Shown: positions 1-9,202, counted from the stretch's first letter. The stretch is 64,000 nucleotides of DNA from Saprospiraceae bacterium (GCA_029212405.1 JARGNR010000012.1:1-64000), one strand, 5' to 3'. A program made the numbers and translations. Notes: generated by a model not told the origin, from the letters alone.

Positions 1-38
1 CGTATTTTAGTTAGATTCCACGGAAGAGAAACATACGT

Positions 39-974
39 TCACACCTTCACCACCTTCACATAATGCACCTGCAACTCATTCACCCGCAGCGCAATAAAAT
101 AATGCCCACTCGGCAAAAAAGAATCTGGCTCCCAAATCGATGTATATTTTTCAGCCTCCATTGGTTGATCTTCCAACAAAGCAATTTGCCTGCCATTAGC
201 ATCAAATACGACTAAGCCTACTTTGGCAGACTTAAACACGCCGTACTTGATTTCTACTTCATTCATAAATGGATTGGGTGACGCGGAATAGATCATTCCT
301 TTATCCAAATGGATATCATTTGTTCCTACTGCAATACCTTCTCCATTGATGGTAATGTCAAACTGCCCTTCGAGTATACCGTCTTCATTTTCTGATAACT
401 CTATAATCCGATTTGAGGCATCGTATGTCCCTGAATCAATGGAAGCAGCTGCATCTCCATCTATGCTGGTATCTCCGTCAAAGTACAATTGTGTAATTAA
501 AGTAGGAAACCCTGGAGGTGTAATTTTGAAGTGGATATGAGAGGGGCGAAATGAGCTCCCGTTTAAATACTTTCCTGGCTTAATGGTTTCAAAAACATAA
601 AACCCTTCCTCGTTGGTGGTTGTGAATCCTCTTAATGTATACCCTTGATTATCGTATTGCCCAGCATCATTGGCGTGCCACACATCAATTACTGTGTCTG
701 GGATGAACTCATTGCAATCCAAATTCAATACACGTCCACTAATAATCATGGTTTGACCCGGTTCATTAGGACCCGCTAATTTAGTGTTGTCAATCATCGG
801 TGGATTATCGGTATAAAAAGGCCCCTCGCCATAGAAGTCCTTCGTAGTGGGATCACACATGATGAGGGGAGTACTTTTTATGTTTGTAGTATTTTCCAGT
901 TTAAGCATGGAAGTTACTCCTAATGACAATGCCCCTAAAGTTGTATTTTTCAAAAATGTTCTTCTGTTTTTCAT
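39..974 (-). CDS. Secreted intradiol ring-cleavage dioxygenase-like protein with T9SS sorting domain
   Basis: Intradiol dioxygenases cleave catechol-type rings with a non-heme Fe(III) held by two Tyr and two His. All four candidate ligands are visible: Tyr107 after DVWHAN, Tyr136 in IKPGKY, and His146/His148 in RPSHIHFK. The protein starts with a twin-arginine-like signal (NRRTFLK followed by a short hydrophobic stretch) and ends with a type A T9SS sorting domain, about residues 232-311, starting at SASPNPF. It should therefore be exported and released or anchored at the cell surface, unlike the cytoplasmic catabolic enzymes of the family. It lies 6 bases downstream of the beta-barrel gene and is probably the last gene of the sigma factor operon. 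The substrate is unknown; extracellular members may act on aromatic debris or may be non-catalytic. Family assignment is firm, role is inferred. Confidence 0.88.
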   Translation of the reverse strand: MKNRRTFLKNTTLGALSLGVTSMLKLENTTNIKSTPLIMCDPTTKDFYGEGPFYTDNPPMIDNTKLAGPNEPGQTMIISGRVLNLDCNEFIPDTVIDVWHANDAGQYDNQGYTLRGFTTTNEEGFYVFETIKPGKYLNGSSFRPSHIHFKITPPGFPTLITQLYFDGDTSIDGDAAASIDSGTYDASNRIIELSENEDGILEGQFDITINGEGIAVGTNDIHLDKGMIYSASPNPFMNEVEIKYGVFKSAKVGLVVFDANGRQIALLEDQPMEAEKYTSIWEPDSFLPSGHYFIALRVNELQVHYVKVVKV

Positions 975-980
975 GATTTA

Positions 981-2297
981 TTAGTTTAGATGATAGAATA
1001 ATCCGACCTCTAATTGATGTCTTCTTGGCCATTTAATATCAACTTCGCGGATAGGCATAATTAAATTGTAGTCTATATATAAATGTAAGTATCTATGTAT
1101 AAAGTATTCGAGTTGAGTTCCAATCCTTGCATCGGATAGTTCAAATGTTCGACTTGGGATTTCAGACACCAAGACGATTGGATCATTGTAGGATTCATAA
1201 TTGGATTCGATTTGTCCAGAACCTATTTTTCTCATTTGTAATCCTGAATGAATGTTCAATTGGAAACGATTAAACGAGTAAATAGAGTACCCTATGCTCA
1301 AATCTAAATGATGGGTTTTATAAGATAGGGTAGATAAATAGGGATTGCCATAGCCATATATAAAATTGAAATCTTCTATGTTATAGGTGGAAAGTTGAGA
1401 AGTAATCGCTCTGTTAATGGATTGATAGCGATATCCCAGTTTCACCCAATACTTGGAATACTGTACACGGATGCCTGTTGAAATTCCAAGGGTACGTTGA
1501 TTGTCTAATGAATCTTGCACTAATAATTCAGAAAAGAGTCCCGCATTAAGCCTAAATCTGATTGGCGTTTTTCCAGGGAGGCAAATGGGTATGCTTGTCG
1601 CATGAATTTGAATTTTTTGGTCATTTTCATAAAGTACAAATGGATGAATCAAATCTAAAAGGTTCAATGGAAACAATGCATGTGTCTTATTCCCAATTTC
1701 AGATCCACCGGGATTTGATTCATTGACACTGCGCTCATCATTGAGTGCACTCGGAGTACGATAGAGGTCATTAATATCAGTTTTTCCCACCTCAGTTTTA
1801 TGCTCAGTTCGGGCATAAAGGTTCGATTTATCGTGATTAAAAAGAGGTGGTTTGTTATCGGGCTTGTCGAACGCTATTGAAGTTGAAGTTGTACTTTTCT
1901 GAGTAGTAGAATTTAGGTTGAGCGATTTACTAGAGGAATTCAAATCAAGGTGTGCCTTATTTTCATTCTTAGAATTGGGTTTAGTTAATTGATGTACTGA
2001 ATTGGGATTTGATTCTACCATAGATTCATGATCATTCGGTGGAGTATCGATGGATTGATTGGATTGAATCAAGGAATGATCAGTGGCAGTACTACCTATC
2101 GTGGAATTATAGATTAATCCTCCAATAATTACCATGCCAAATACGAATGGAATTAACCAAAATAAAAAAGCCCTCCGATCCTTTTTTAATCGTTGTGAAA
2201 CAGTTTCCCATTGTTCTGCTTCTCGATCAAACGAATGCACTTTTGACAGTCCTTCTTTGAACAAGATATCTATTTCATCATTTTCTTGCATGGTCAT
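981..2297 (-). CDS. Putative trans-envelope anti-sigma/outer-membrane beta-barrel protein
   Basis: This 438-residue protein has a charged cytoplasmic N-terminus (residues 1-42), one transmembrane helix (about 43-64, AFLFWLIPFVFGMVIIGGLI), a long Ser/Asn/Lys-rich linker (about 65-215), and a C-terminal half with alternating beta strands and aromatic residues that resembles a small outer-membrane beta-barrel (about 235-438, ending in LFYHLN). It overlaps the end of the ECF sigma gene by 20 bases. In Bacteroidota a single-pass protein immediately after an ECF sigma gene is usually its anti-sigma factor, so the N-terminus may bind the sigma factor while the barrel senses the outer membrane. I see no zinc-binding ZAS motif. 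The sigma-binding role is inferred from position and topology only. Confidence 0.7.
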   Translation of the reverse strand: MTMQENDEIDILFKEGLSKVHSFDREAEQWETVSQRLKKDRRAFLFWLIPFVFGMVIIGGLIYNSTIGSTATDHSLIQSNQSIDTPPNDHESMVESNPNSVHQLTKPNSKNENKAHLDLNSSSKSLNLNSTTQKSTTSTSIAFDKPDNKPPLFNHDKSNLYARTEHKTEVGKTDINDLYRTPSALNDERSVNESNPGGSEIGNKTHALFPLNLLDLIHPFVLYENDQKIQIHATSIPICLPGKTPIRFRLNAGLFSELLVQDSLDNQRTLGISTGIRVQYSKYWVKLGYRYQSINRAITSQLSTYNIEDFNFIYGYGNPYLSTLSYKTHHLDLSIGYSIYSFNRFQLNIHSGLQMRKIGSGQIESNYESYNDPIVLVSEIPSRTFELSDARIGTQLEYFIHRYLHLYIDYNLIMPIREVDIKWPRRHQLEVGLFYHLN

Positions 2298-2826
2298 AGA
2301 TTTTATTATGTTGTTTAACCATTTCTTGCAGTTTTTTGCGTGCTTTAGAAAGATTACTTTTTGAGGTTCCCTTGCTTATGTTAAGCTTTTGAGAGATTTC
2401 TTCATGGCTATAACCTTCAAGGGTATGAAGGTTAAAAACCATTTTGTATTGAGGAGGCAACGATCGAATCATTTGTAACAAATAGTCACTTTCCATTTGT
2501 GACATTCCTTCGTTTACGGTATTCCCATACTCTTGAGCAGCACCAACTTGAAATTTCTTAGATTTTCTAAAGTGGTCAATTGCACAATTTATGATTACTC
2601 TTCTAACCCATGCTAAAAACGGAGCTTTTAGGTCATATTTCGAAATGTTTTTGAGTACTTTATAAAAGCCTTCATTTGCGATGTCTTCAGATTCAGCTTG
2701 TGTATTGCCATACCGAGAGGCGATAGTCATTCCATAGTCGTACATATGACGGAACAACTGTCGTTGTGCATTTGAGTTATTTCTCTTGCACTCTGAAATA
2801 ATGCTATTGAGTTCTTTTATATCCAA
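2278..2826 (-). CDS. ECF-type RNA polymerase sigma factor
   Basis: A 182-residue sigma-70 family protein with only regions 2 and 4. Region 2 spans about residues 20-95 (AESEDIANEGFYKVLKNI, then APFLAWVRRVIINCAIDHFRK), and region 4 about residues 118-175 with the helix-turn-helix GYSHEEISQKLNISKGTSKS. It recruits core polymerase to promoters of an envelope-type regulon. It starts 3 bases after the stop of the upstream lipoprotein gene and overlaps the following gene by 20 bases, so these genes are translationally coupled. Two matching promoter-like elements at 3415-3446 and 4646-4677 are its likely targets, which would make the locus self-activating. Confidence 0.93.
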   Translation of the reverse strand: MDIKELNSIISECKRNNSNAQRQLFRHMYDYGMTIASRYGNTQAESEDIANEGFYKVLKNISKYDLKAPFLAWVRRVIINCAIDHFRKSKKFQVGAAQEYGNTVNEGMSQMESDYLLQMIRSLPPQYKMVFNLHTLEGYSHEEISQKLNISKGTSKSNLSKARKKLQEMVKQHNKIYDHARK

Positions 2827-2829
2827 TTT

Positions 2830-3255
2830 TTATTCTCTTCGATAATCTTCTGTAAGCAAAATAGTTTCATCGGGTGAAAAATCTTCTAAGGGCGAAAAGA
2901 ATTGTGCAGCAATGATTTCTCCTTCTACAGTAAACAGTGAGTCACTGTATGATATGATTTTTAATTTTCCTGTTCCGCTTAAGTCCAAAACTGAATTGTC
3001 GAGAATACGCCATTCTCCTGAATTGAAGTTGAAAAAGTAGGTATTGTCTTCTCGCAATCCCAAAATATTCAAAATAATTTCAGATCCATCTATGAATTCA
3101 GTTGCATCAATTCCATTGATATTTAGATTTTCAGAACGCCAAGTACCCAACAAATCTGACTCTTCGACACACAAATTTTGTTCGGAACAAGAGATGAAAC
3201 CCACAACTAACATTAAAGAGAGTGCAAGAACGATGTTGTTTATTTTATTTTTCAT
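2830..3255 (-). CDS. Small lipocalin-like lipoprotein, paralogue 1
   Basis: I chose the ATG at 3255 because the resulting N-terminus (MKNKINNIV) matches the paralogue that starts at 4482, and it gives a lipoprotein signal with Cys23 (GFISC). An in-frame reading extends to 3351 but adds a polar segment with no signal. The mature part carries ESDLLGTW, a strand-rich middle (SGEWRILDNS) and EGEIIAAQ, all shared with the two neighbouring paralogues; this is the layout of small lipocalin-like proteins of Bacteroidota. It lies 3 bases upstream of the sigma factor gene and so heads that operon. Function is unknown; a sensor, inhibitor or target role in the sigma circuit is possible. Confidence 0.8.
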   Translation of the reverse strand: MKNKINNIVLALSLMLVVGFISCSEQNLCVEESDLLGTWRSENLNINGIDATEFIDGSEIILNILGLREDNTYFFNFNSGEWRILDNSVLDLSGTGKLKIISYSDSLFTVEGEIIAAQFFSPLEDFSPDETILLTEDYRRE

Positions 3256-3414
3256 GATGACGTAATTTAAGATTAAAACTGTATTGGTATGATCGTGAGA
3301 CGATGTGAATCCACCTCTAAAATCCTTAGACTCAAATTCTACTGGGTTCATTTTGCTATAGCTTCAAAAAGTTGAAAAGAATATATCATTTTTTTTAAGA
3401 TGTTACTTATTCCA

Positions 3415-3446
3415 ATACACGGAAAAAATGCAGAAAGGGTTGCCTG
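3415..3446 (-). promoter_or_regulatory. Predicted ECF sigma promoter of the sigma factor operon
   Basis: Read on the minus strand this holds CAGGCAACCC (3446-3437), a 15-base spacer, and CGTGTAT (3421-3415). The same two boxes with the same spacing occur at 4646-4677. It sits 160 bases before the lipoprotein start at 3255. The otherwise gene-free gap 3256-3630 shows nothing else I can name. Confidence 0.62.
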
Positions 3447-3630
3447 ATGGTCTATTTTAATTTTGTAATTGATTCTAAGGAATTAGTTATTTGTCTATAA
3501 AGATGAACTAAGAATGAATATAATTTACAATCTAAACCTATAATTATGTGCTTGAATATCTTGCGCTGAGCGTGTTGGTCATTTTTTCTGCACTCGGTGT
3601 TTAGTTGATATCGATGGTTTTTATCCACAT

Positions 3631-4035
3631 TTATCTTCGACGATAATCTTCTTTAAACAAAATGGTTTCTTCTTTTTCTATTCCTTTCAATTGCCAAAAT
3701 AGTTGTCCTGCTATTATTTCTCCTTCCATCGTAAAAAGAGAATCTGTGTAAGATGTAATTTTAAATTCGCCCCAATTGCTTAATACCAATTCATTGTTTT
3801 CCAGATTCCATTCTCCAGAGGAATAATCTAAAAAATAAAAATTATCTTCTTTCAATCCTAGAATATGAGAGTAGAATGGAGCTCCGTCAATAAATTCTGA
3901 GATGGGACTTCCGTTCACATGAGAATTTTCACCCCACCATTCTCCTAACAGATCTGATTCATCAAGAATAATAGTTGGCTCGGAACAAGAACCAAGACAA
4001 AGAAGTAAAATCAAATAGGGTAGTATCGGTTTCAT
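3631..4035 (-). CDS. Small lipocalin-like lipoprotein, paralogue 2
   Basis: A 134-residue lipoprotein with signal peptide ending at Cys17 (CLGSC). It shares ESDLLGEW, the strand pair around SGEW, and EGEIIAGQ with its two neighbours, so it is one of three tandem duplicates. It follows paralogue 3 by 27 bases and is probably co-transcribed with it from the element at 4646-4677. Unlike the other two its signal peptide is diverged (MKPILPYLIL). No enzymatic residues stand out; the fold is likely a small beta-barrel anchored in a membrane on the periplasmic or outer face. Confidence 0.8.
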   Translation of the reverse strand: MKPILPYLILLLCLGSCSEPTIILDESDLLGEWWGENSHVNGSPISEFIDGAPFYSHILGLKEDNFYFLDYSSGEWNLENNELVLSNWGEFKITSYTDSLFTMEGEIIAGQLFWQLKGIEKEETILFKEDYRRR

Positions 4036-4062
4036 AATAATTGCTTTTGTATCACTTTTTAA

Positions 4063-4482
4063 TTATCGGTAATAATCTTCTGTAATAACAAGGGTCTCGT
4101 TTTCAAATAGTCCTTCAAATGCCCAGTTTAATTTGGCCGCATCCATTTCTCCTTCTATTGTGAACCGGTTTTCACGAAAAGAAATGATTTTAAATGTTCC
4201 TCTATTACTCAAATAAAGTTCATTGTTATTTAGAATTGACCATTCGCCAGCACTATAGTTTAAATGATAGAAATTATCTTTTTGGAGCCCCAATGCATAT
4301 TGATAATAGGAAGGATTACTTGCATATTCAGATGCAGGAATTCCATTAATTCTCATGTTTTCAGATTTCCATGATCCCAATAAATCAGACTCTTCCAGTA
4401 CAATTGGTTTAGAACAAGACATCAAACCAGCAAATAAGCATAGAAGAAGCGTCAAGTAGAGGTTGTTAATATTCTTTTTCAT
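4063..4482 (-). CDS. Small lipocalin-like lipoprotein, paralogue 3
   Basis: A 139-residue lipoprotein with lipobox Cys23 (GLMSC). It shares ESDLLGSW, AGEWSIL and EGEMDAAK-type segments with the two downstream paralogues. The N-terminus MKKNINNLYL resembles that of paralogue 1 (MKNKINNIVL), which suggests that these two are the most recent duplicates and that their upstream regions were duplicated too: each has the same promoter-like element about 160 bases before its start codon. Function unknown. Confidence 0.82.
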   Translation of the reverse strand: MKKNINNLYLTLLLCLFAGLMSCSKPIVLEESDLLGSWKSENMRINGIPASEYASNPSYYQYALGLQKDNFYHLNYSAGEWSILNNNELYLSNRGTFKIISFRENRFTIEGEMDAAKLNWAFEGLFENETLVITEDYYR

Positions 4483-4645
4483 GTTCTTGTAATTTACGTT
4501 TAATTAATAGATATTTTTAGTGGGGACAGCGTTCAATGCTTTCTTTCATTTATTTTTTTCGTCCAAGCTCATGATTCTGTCTCCATTTTAATTGAATTGA
4601 CTTCTCTTTTGAAGTAATTGGTTTATCATGATGCTCTTTACTTCT

Positions 4646-4677
4646 ATACACGTGAAATTAATAAAAGGGGTTGCCTG
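4646..4677 (-). promoter_or_regulatory. Predicted ECF sigma promoter of the lipoprotein 3-2 pair
   Basis: Minus strand: CAGGCAACCC (4677-4668), 15 bases, CGTGTAT (4652-4646), identical in boxes and spacing to 3415-3446. It is 164 bases upstream of the start at 4482, almost the same leader length as the other copy. Confidence 0.62.
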
Positions 4678-4742
4678 TTGATTAAAAATAATTTTCAAAC
4701 AAACTTATTTACTCCTATTTCAATGGTAGCCTAAAGAATGAA

Positions 4743-4750
4743 TATATTTG
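4743..4750 (+). promoter_or_regulatory. Bacteroidota -7 box (TATATTTG)
   Basis: TATATTTG fits the TAnnTTTG housekeeping -7 consensus of Bacteroidota and lies 31 bases before the start of the large secreted protein. No clear -33 TTG is present, so the call rests on one box. Confidence 0.5.
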
Positions 4751-4780
4751 TATACTTAATTAAATCTTAAGTTTGCGAAT

Positions 4781-7700
4781 ATGAATCGATTACTTTTTAC
4801 ATTTTGTTTGTATGTATATTTCTTGATTTCAGCTACAGCACAAGTAAATTCTGTCCAATACAATCTGGTTTACAATGAGGCAACCAACACATATGGTTGT
4901 AGTATGATCGTATTAAATGGTTTTGCTGAATCTTCAGAAAACCGAAAATTAACGGATGCCAAGTTTTCCATAAAGGTGGAAACGGGTACACAGATTTCGG
5001 TTGTTCAAAGCAATGCTCCTTTTCTCAACAATGAATTTTTTGGTGGATTTAGTCCAGTGGAATGGAGCGCTGAAGATGTTGTTTTGAGCCCACAATCTGA
5101 TCCGGATTATGATTATTACTCTTTTACTCCCGATCCTTTTGAAGACAGTTGGTTTTTTAATTTGTATGCCGACAATGAAGTATTACTCTTTACCTTAGCT
5201 ATAGAAGGAAGTTGTGCATCAGGAGTTCAGATTTTTGAAAATGGAGTGGATCCCGGTCCTTTTTCAGCAGGTATGAATGGGGTTGACTTTTCAAATAGTA
5301 TGTCCATTGGGACTGCTGGAGATCAGTTTTCAGGACTCAATGAGGATATTGCACACAATCGACAAATCACTTTAGAGAATTATTTTGCCTGTGAAGGGGA
5401 GTGTGTCACATTTTCTCCTAATGCTTTATGCGGGCTGGAGTATTTTTCGTGGGTATGGTATGATGGCAGCACAGAAGCATCCATAACGATTTGCCCAGAA
5501 GGAGATGTACCGGTCAGTTTACAAGCTACGGATGATTTTGGTGTTATGCATACCGCTGAAGCCATTGTTTCAGTTGTTCCTCCTCTAGAAGAAATTTGGT
5601 TTACTTCCGATAGTATATGTTTTAATCAACCAGAAGGTTTTTTTTATGCATATTCTGAGAACAGTGCCAACGAAATTTGGGAGAGCCTGAATCCTGATAT
5701 TGCCACGATAGAACAAGATGGGGAAATTCGCCCTGTTTCACCAAGAGCAGTTACTTTCCGATTGACGGATTCAATTACAGGATGTTCGATTGTTTCAGAA
5801 GAATTGTATGTAAGAAATGAATTGAATATTACTTCACTTGATGGATTTTCTATGAAAGTTGGTCAAAGTTTACAATTTCAATCGAACGCCGCCGGAAATA
5901 ATGATGTGCTTTGGATCCCTTCTTCCACTGATTTAGTAGCAATGAATGAAGGAAAAATGTATGGACTCAAACCTGGAGAAGTGGATTTGTTTTACGTTGC
6001 AATAAATAATTATGAATGTTTATCGGATACGGTGACCGTCACGATTGAAGAGAACGAATCGTGTAATGACGAGGGAGATGTGGTTTGGCGAACTGCACAA
6101 ATAGGAACTTTTGATCCTACATTGGAAATTTCAGCATTTGCTTCTTCGAATTCGTTTTATTCAAATGATGAAAACTATTCCTTAATTGGGTATGATCAAA
6201 ATACGGGGGATATCTGGCTTAGAAAAATTGACGATCAAGGAGCTTTGATGGATGAATTTGTAATTGAGAATCACGCTCAACACGATGAAGGGGCGAATTA
6301 TAAATTTGAATTACATGATCTAGACCAGGATGGATTAATGGATATTGTCCTATTAGGAAACGGTTCTGCTTCTGGTAATACGATAACAAGTTTTAGAAAT
6401 TTGGGGAGTGGTGAATTTACATTAGGGTATCATGTCATAAGTTGCTTTGAGAATATCTCCCAAAGAATCGAAGTTCAAGATTTTGACGGGAATGGACAAT
6501 TGGACATATTCTCTTCTTGCAGAGATAATTATTATCAGGTAATTTATAATGATAACTGGGCTGAAATAGTTACTGAATCCTCTGAAGGAAGTCGATATAA
6601 TTTTGTAAGTATGGATTATGATGGAGACGGAGATATCGATATAATTTATAGTGATATTGGTGTATTATTAAACAAAGGATTCATTGGTTTCGATTACGAT
6701 GGTAGTAAGAATGCCAATCTGAGGTTATTTGATTCATACAACTATTATGAGGAATTTGACTTAATTGTAGGGAATAGACATTTTGTAAATATTCTAGATT
6801 TAAATGCTTTGCAGTTTGAAGAATGTACCGATCTGCAATTCAATGATTTTGGTTCTCCCAACAGAAATTTTATTTCAAAGATTAATGGTGAAGATGAATT
6901 AGTCATAATTGGTAAAAGTGGTTTCGCTGTTTTTCCATTAGATTTTAATTGTTTGAGCATTGAAGACGGGATGGAGAATTATAATTATAGCGTTGTTGCG
7001 GATGAGTTTACTCAAATAGATATAGGAGGGGATGGATACACTGATTTTTTTCATGTAGAGGATAATGTGATTTATGCATCTGTTAACCCCAATTCGGATA
7101 CAAGTATCAAAGGTTTTTGTTATATCGATGAAAATGAAAATGGAATGTTTGATCCCAATGAAACTCCCTTGAAAAATGTGATCATTGATGTAGATCAAAC
7201 CAATATACAAGTATTCACGGATGAAAATGGGAAGTATACACTCATCCCACCTAAAGAGCCGTATGTGTTGACAGCCAACATTTCTATTGGCCAATGGGAA
7301 CAAAATACATTGGTTTTGAATAGTGAAGACGTTGGAAGTTCTTGTTTGGATAATAATAATTTTGGTTTTATCCTCTCTGAGAATGGTTCTACTTTTGGCC
7401 AGATTAGCATTGCCAATTCCATCACCCGATGTGATTTTGAAACTAAGTTTTATATCACTGTCGAAAATCTGGGAACAGAAGACTCTGAATTTGATCTAGT
7501 ATTTGATTTTGACGATGAAACTACATTTTTTCAAAGTGACATTCCCGATTATATATTGAATGGAAATACATTTGAGGCCAACTTGGGCATGGTGTCGCCA
7601 TTTGAACCAGTAACGTATACCATTACACTCAAAATGCCTTCCGGCTCAGCTTCTCTCCCTTTGTTGAGTTTTAGTGGACGTCTGTTTTCTGAAAATTTAA

Positions 7701-9202
7701 TGTTGGATGAATATGCATACGAACAGCAATTGCGATGCTCTTATGATCCCAACGATAAACAGGTAGTGCCTGATAGAGCAGGGGATGAAAACCTCACCTT
7801 ATTTGATGAAACGATGACCTATACCATTCGTTTTCAAAACAATGGAAATGATACTGCATTTACCGTCGAAATTATTGATGCGCTTCATCCCTTTGTTGAT
7901 CAATCAAGTATACGAGTATTAGATGCAAGTCATGAAGTTCAAACTCGTATTGAATCGGACAACTTAATCTTCTTTTTTCCAGATATCAATCTAGTAGACA
8001 GTACGACCAATTATGAATTGAGTCAAGGATATGTCGCCTATGAATGCAAAGCAATTGAGGGCCTGGAAGAGAATTCTACCATTGAGAACACAGCAGATAT
8101 TATTTTTGATACCAATGATCCAATCGTCACGAATACTACCGTGAATACAATGGTCTCTGTGATTTGTGCACCTATTATGGTAGAACTCACTGAAACAATT
8201 TGTGACAAAGAGGATTTTCTAGGTTTTAATGAGACAGGGGTGTATACCATTGAGTTATTGACCAATGAAGGATGTGATTCTATCATTATTTTGGACCTGA
8301 ATGTTGAACCCATCCTAACAGAATCCATCGACATTACGGTATGTGATAATGAAGAAGTTGAAGTGCTGGGAGAACCTATGACGTTTGATAGTTCTATCCA
8401 ATTTGTAGATACGATATTTATGCCAGATGGGATTTGCCCTTATACCTTAGTGGATGTGAATGTAGTTGTGAACAAAACGAAGAGCACCACAACAGATTCT
8501 ACAATTTGTGAGGGAGAAATGGCCTTTGGGTTTACCGAGAGTGGCTCCTATATTCTTGATTTATTGACGAGTGAAGGCTGTGATTCCACGGTTACACTTT
8601 TATTGGATGTTGAATCTATCCAAAGTGATTCTATTTTTATTATAGCATGTGAAGATGAAGAATTAGTAGTGTTGGATGAAGTCATGACATTCAGCAGTTC
8701 AACTCAATATGTGGATACCGTATGGACTTCTGGAGGAATTTGCGCTTATGACTTGATAGAGATAGATGTAGAAGTAATAGAACGAGAAAGTGTAACCATT
8801 GACACAACCATTTGTGAAGGTCAATCCTTTCTTGGGTTTACACAAACTGGAGTATATCAGGTGGATAGTATCAGCCCAACGACGGGGTGCAAGGTGGATG
8901 TTGAATTGGACTTAATTGTTCTTCCCATATCGGATCCAAACTGTGTTGTTTCTACGGATGAAATCAATGAAGAAGGAATAACCCTATATCCAAATCCTGC
9001 GATCGCTTATTTTAGTTTTGAATCGGAACGCCAAATTGAAAAAATTGAGATTTTTGATATCAATCATCGGTTGGTCATGGCACAGTCAATTGGGGCTCGG
9101 AAGGGCTCGGTTCAATGCCCGGATTTGAATAAAGGAGTATATATGGTGCGATTTGATACGGGGAATAAAAATCCTCGGTATAAAAAATTGGTAGTGAATT
9201 AA
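4781..9202 (+). CDS. Large T9SS-secreted multidomain surface protein
   Basis: A 1473-residue exported protein. After a Sec signal peptide (cut near ATAQ, residue 21) come a cohesin-like or unassigned beta region, Ig-like segments (about 205-345), a BIG2-like segment (about 346-425), and FG-GAP/VCBS-type repeats with Asp-rich calcium loops (about 510-720, for example DLDQDGLMDI, DFDGNGQLDI, DYDGDGDIDI). An SdrD B-like domain (about 775-860) starts at SIKGFCYIDENENG, a DUF7619-type domain (about 986-1125) at DPNDKQVVP, then 102-residue Cys-containing repeats and a C-terminal T9SS sorting domain (about 1395-1473, LYPNPAIAYFSF). This is a typical Saprospiraceae adhesin or matrix protein that would be displayed at the cell surface. 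No catalytic domain was recognised. Confidence 0.88.
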   Translation: MNRLLFTFCLYVYFLISATAQVNSVQYNLVYNEATNTYGCSMIVLNGFAESSENRKLTDAKFSIKVETGTQISVVQSNAPFLNNEFFGGFSPVEWSAEDVVLSPQSDPDYDYYSFTPDPFEDSWFFNLYADNEVLLFTLAIEGSCASGVQIFENGVDPGPFSAGMNGVDFSNSMSIGTAGDQFSGLNEDIAHNRQITLENYFACEGECVTFSPNALCGLEYFSWVWYDGSTEASITICPEGDVPVSLQATDDFGVMHTAEAIVSVVPPLEEIWFTSDSICFNQPEGFFYAYSENSANEIWESLNPDIATIEQDGEIRPVSPRAVTFRLTDSITGCSIVSEELYVRNELNITSLDGFSMKVGQSLQFQSNAAGNNDVLWIPSSTDLVAMNEGKMYGLKPGEVDLFYVAINNYECLSDTVTVTIEENESCNDEGDVVWRTAQIGTFDPTLEISAFASSNSFYSNDENYSLIGYDQNTGDIWLRKIDDQGALMDEFVIENHAQHDEGANYKFELHDLDQDGLMDIVLLGNGSASGNTITSFRNLGSGEFTLGYHVISCFENISQRIEVQDFDGNGQLDIFSSCRDNYYQVIYNDNWAEIVTESSEGSRYNFVSMDYDGDGDIDIIYSDIGVLLNKGFIGFDYDGSKNANLRLFDSYNYYEEFDLIVGNRHFVNILDLNALQFEECTDLQFNDFGSPNRNFISKINGEDELVIIGKSGFAVFPLDFNCLSIEDGMENYNYSVVADEFTQIDIGGDGYTDFFHVEDNVIYASVNPNSDTSIKGFCYIDENENGMFDPNETPLKNVIIDVDQTNIQVFTDENGKYTLIPPKEPYVLTANISIGQWEQNTLVLNSEDVGSSCLDNNNFGFILSENGSTFGQISIANSITRCDFETKFYITVENLGTEDSEFDLVFDFDDETTFFQSDIPDYILNGNTFEANLGMVSPFEPVTYTITLKMPSGSASLPLLSFSGRLFSENLMLDEYAYEQQLRCSYDPNDKQVVPDRAGDENLTLFDETMTYTIRFQNNGNDTAFTVEIIDALHPFVDQSSIRVLDASHEVQTRIESDNLIFFFPDINLVDSTTNYELSQGYVAYECKAIEGLEENSTIENTADIIFDTNDPIVTNTTVNTMVSVICAPIMVELTETICDKEDFLGFNETGVYTIELLTNEGCDSIIILDLNVEPILTESIDITVCDNEEVEVLGEPMTFDSSIQFVDTIFMPDGICPYTLVDVNVVVNKTKSTTTDSTICEGEMAFGFTESGSYILDLLTSEGCDSTVTLLLDVESIQSDSIFIIACEDEELVVLDEVMTFSSSTQYVDTVWTSGGICAYDLIEIDVEVIERESVTIDTTICEGQSFLGFTQTGVYQVDSISPTTGCKVDVELDLIVLPISDPNCVVSTDEINEEGITLYPNPAIAYFSFESERQIEKIEIFDINHRLVMAQSIGARKGSVQCPDLNKGVYMVRFDTGNKNPRYKKLVVN
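8190..8935 (+). repeat. Coding tandem repeat, 102-residue (306-base) period
   Basis: Two and a half units inside the large secreted protein. Marker Cys codons of the first module (TICDKEDF, TICEGEMA, TICEGQSF) are at 8201, 8507 and 8813, exactly 306 bases apart. Each unit has an A module (GFxxTGxYxxxLxxxxGCDS) and a B module (CxxEEVxVLxExMTFxSSxQxVDT). Spacing is exact although residues have diverged. Confidence 0.85.
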
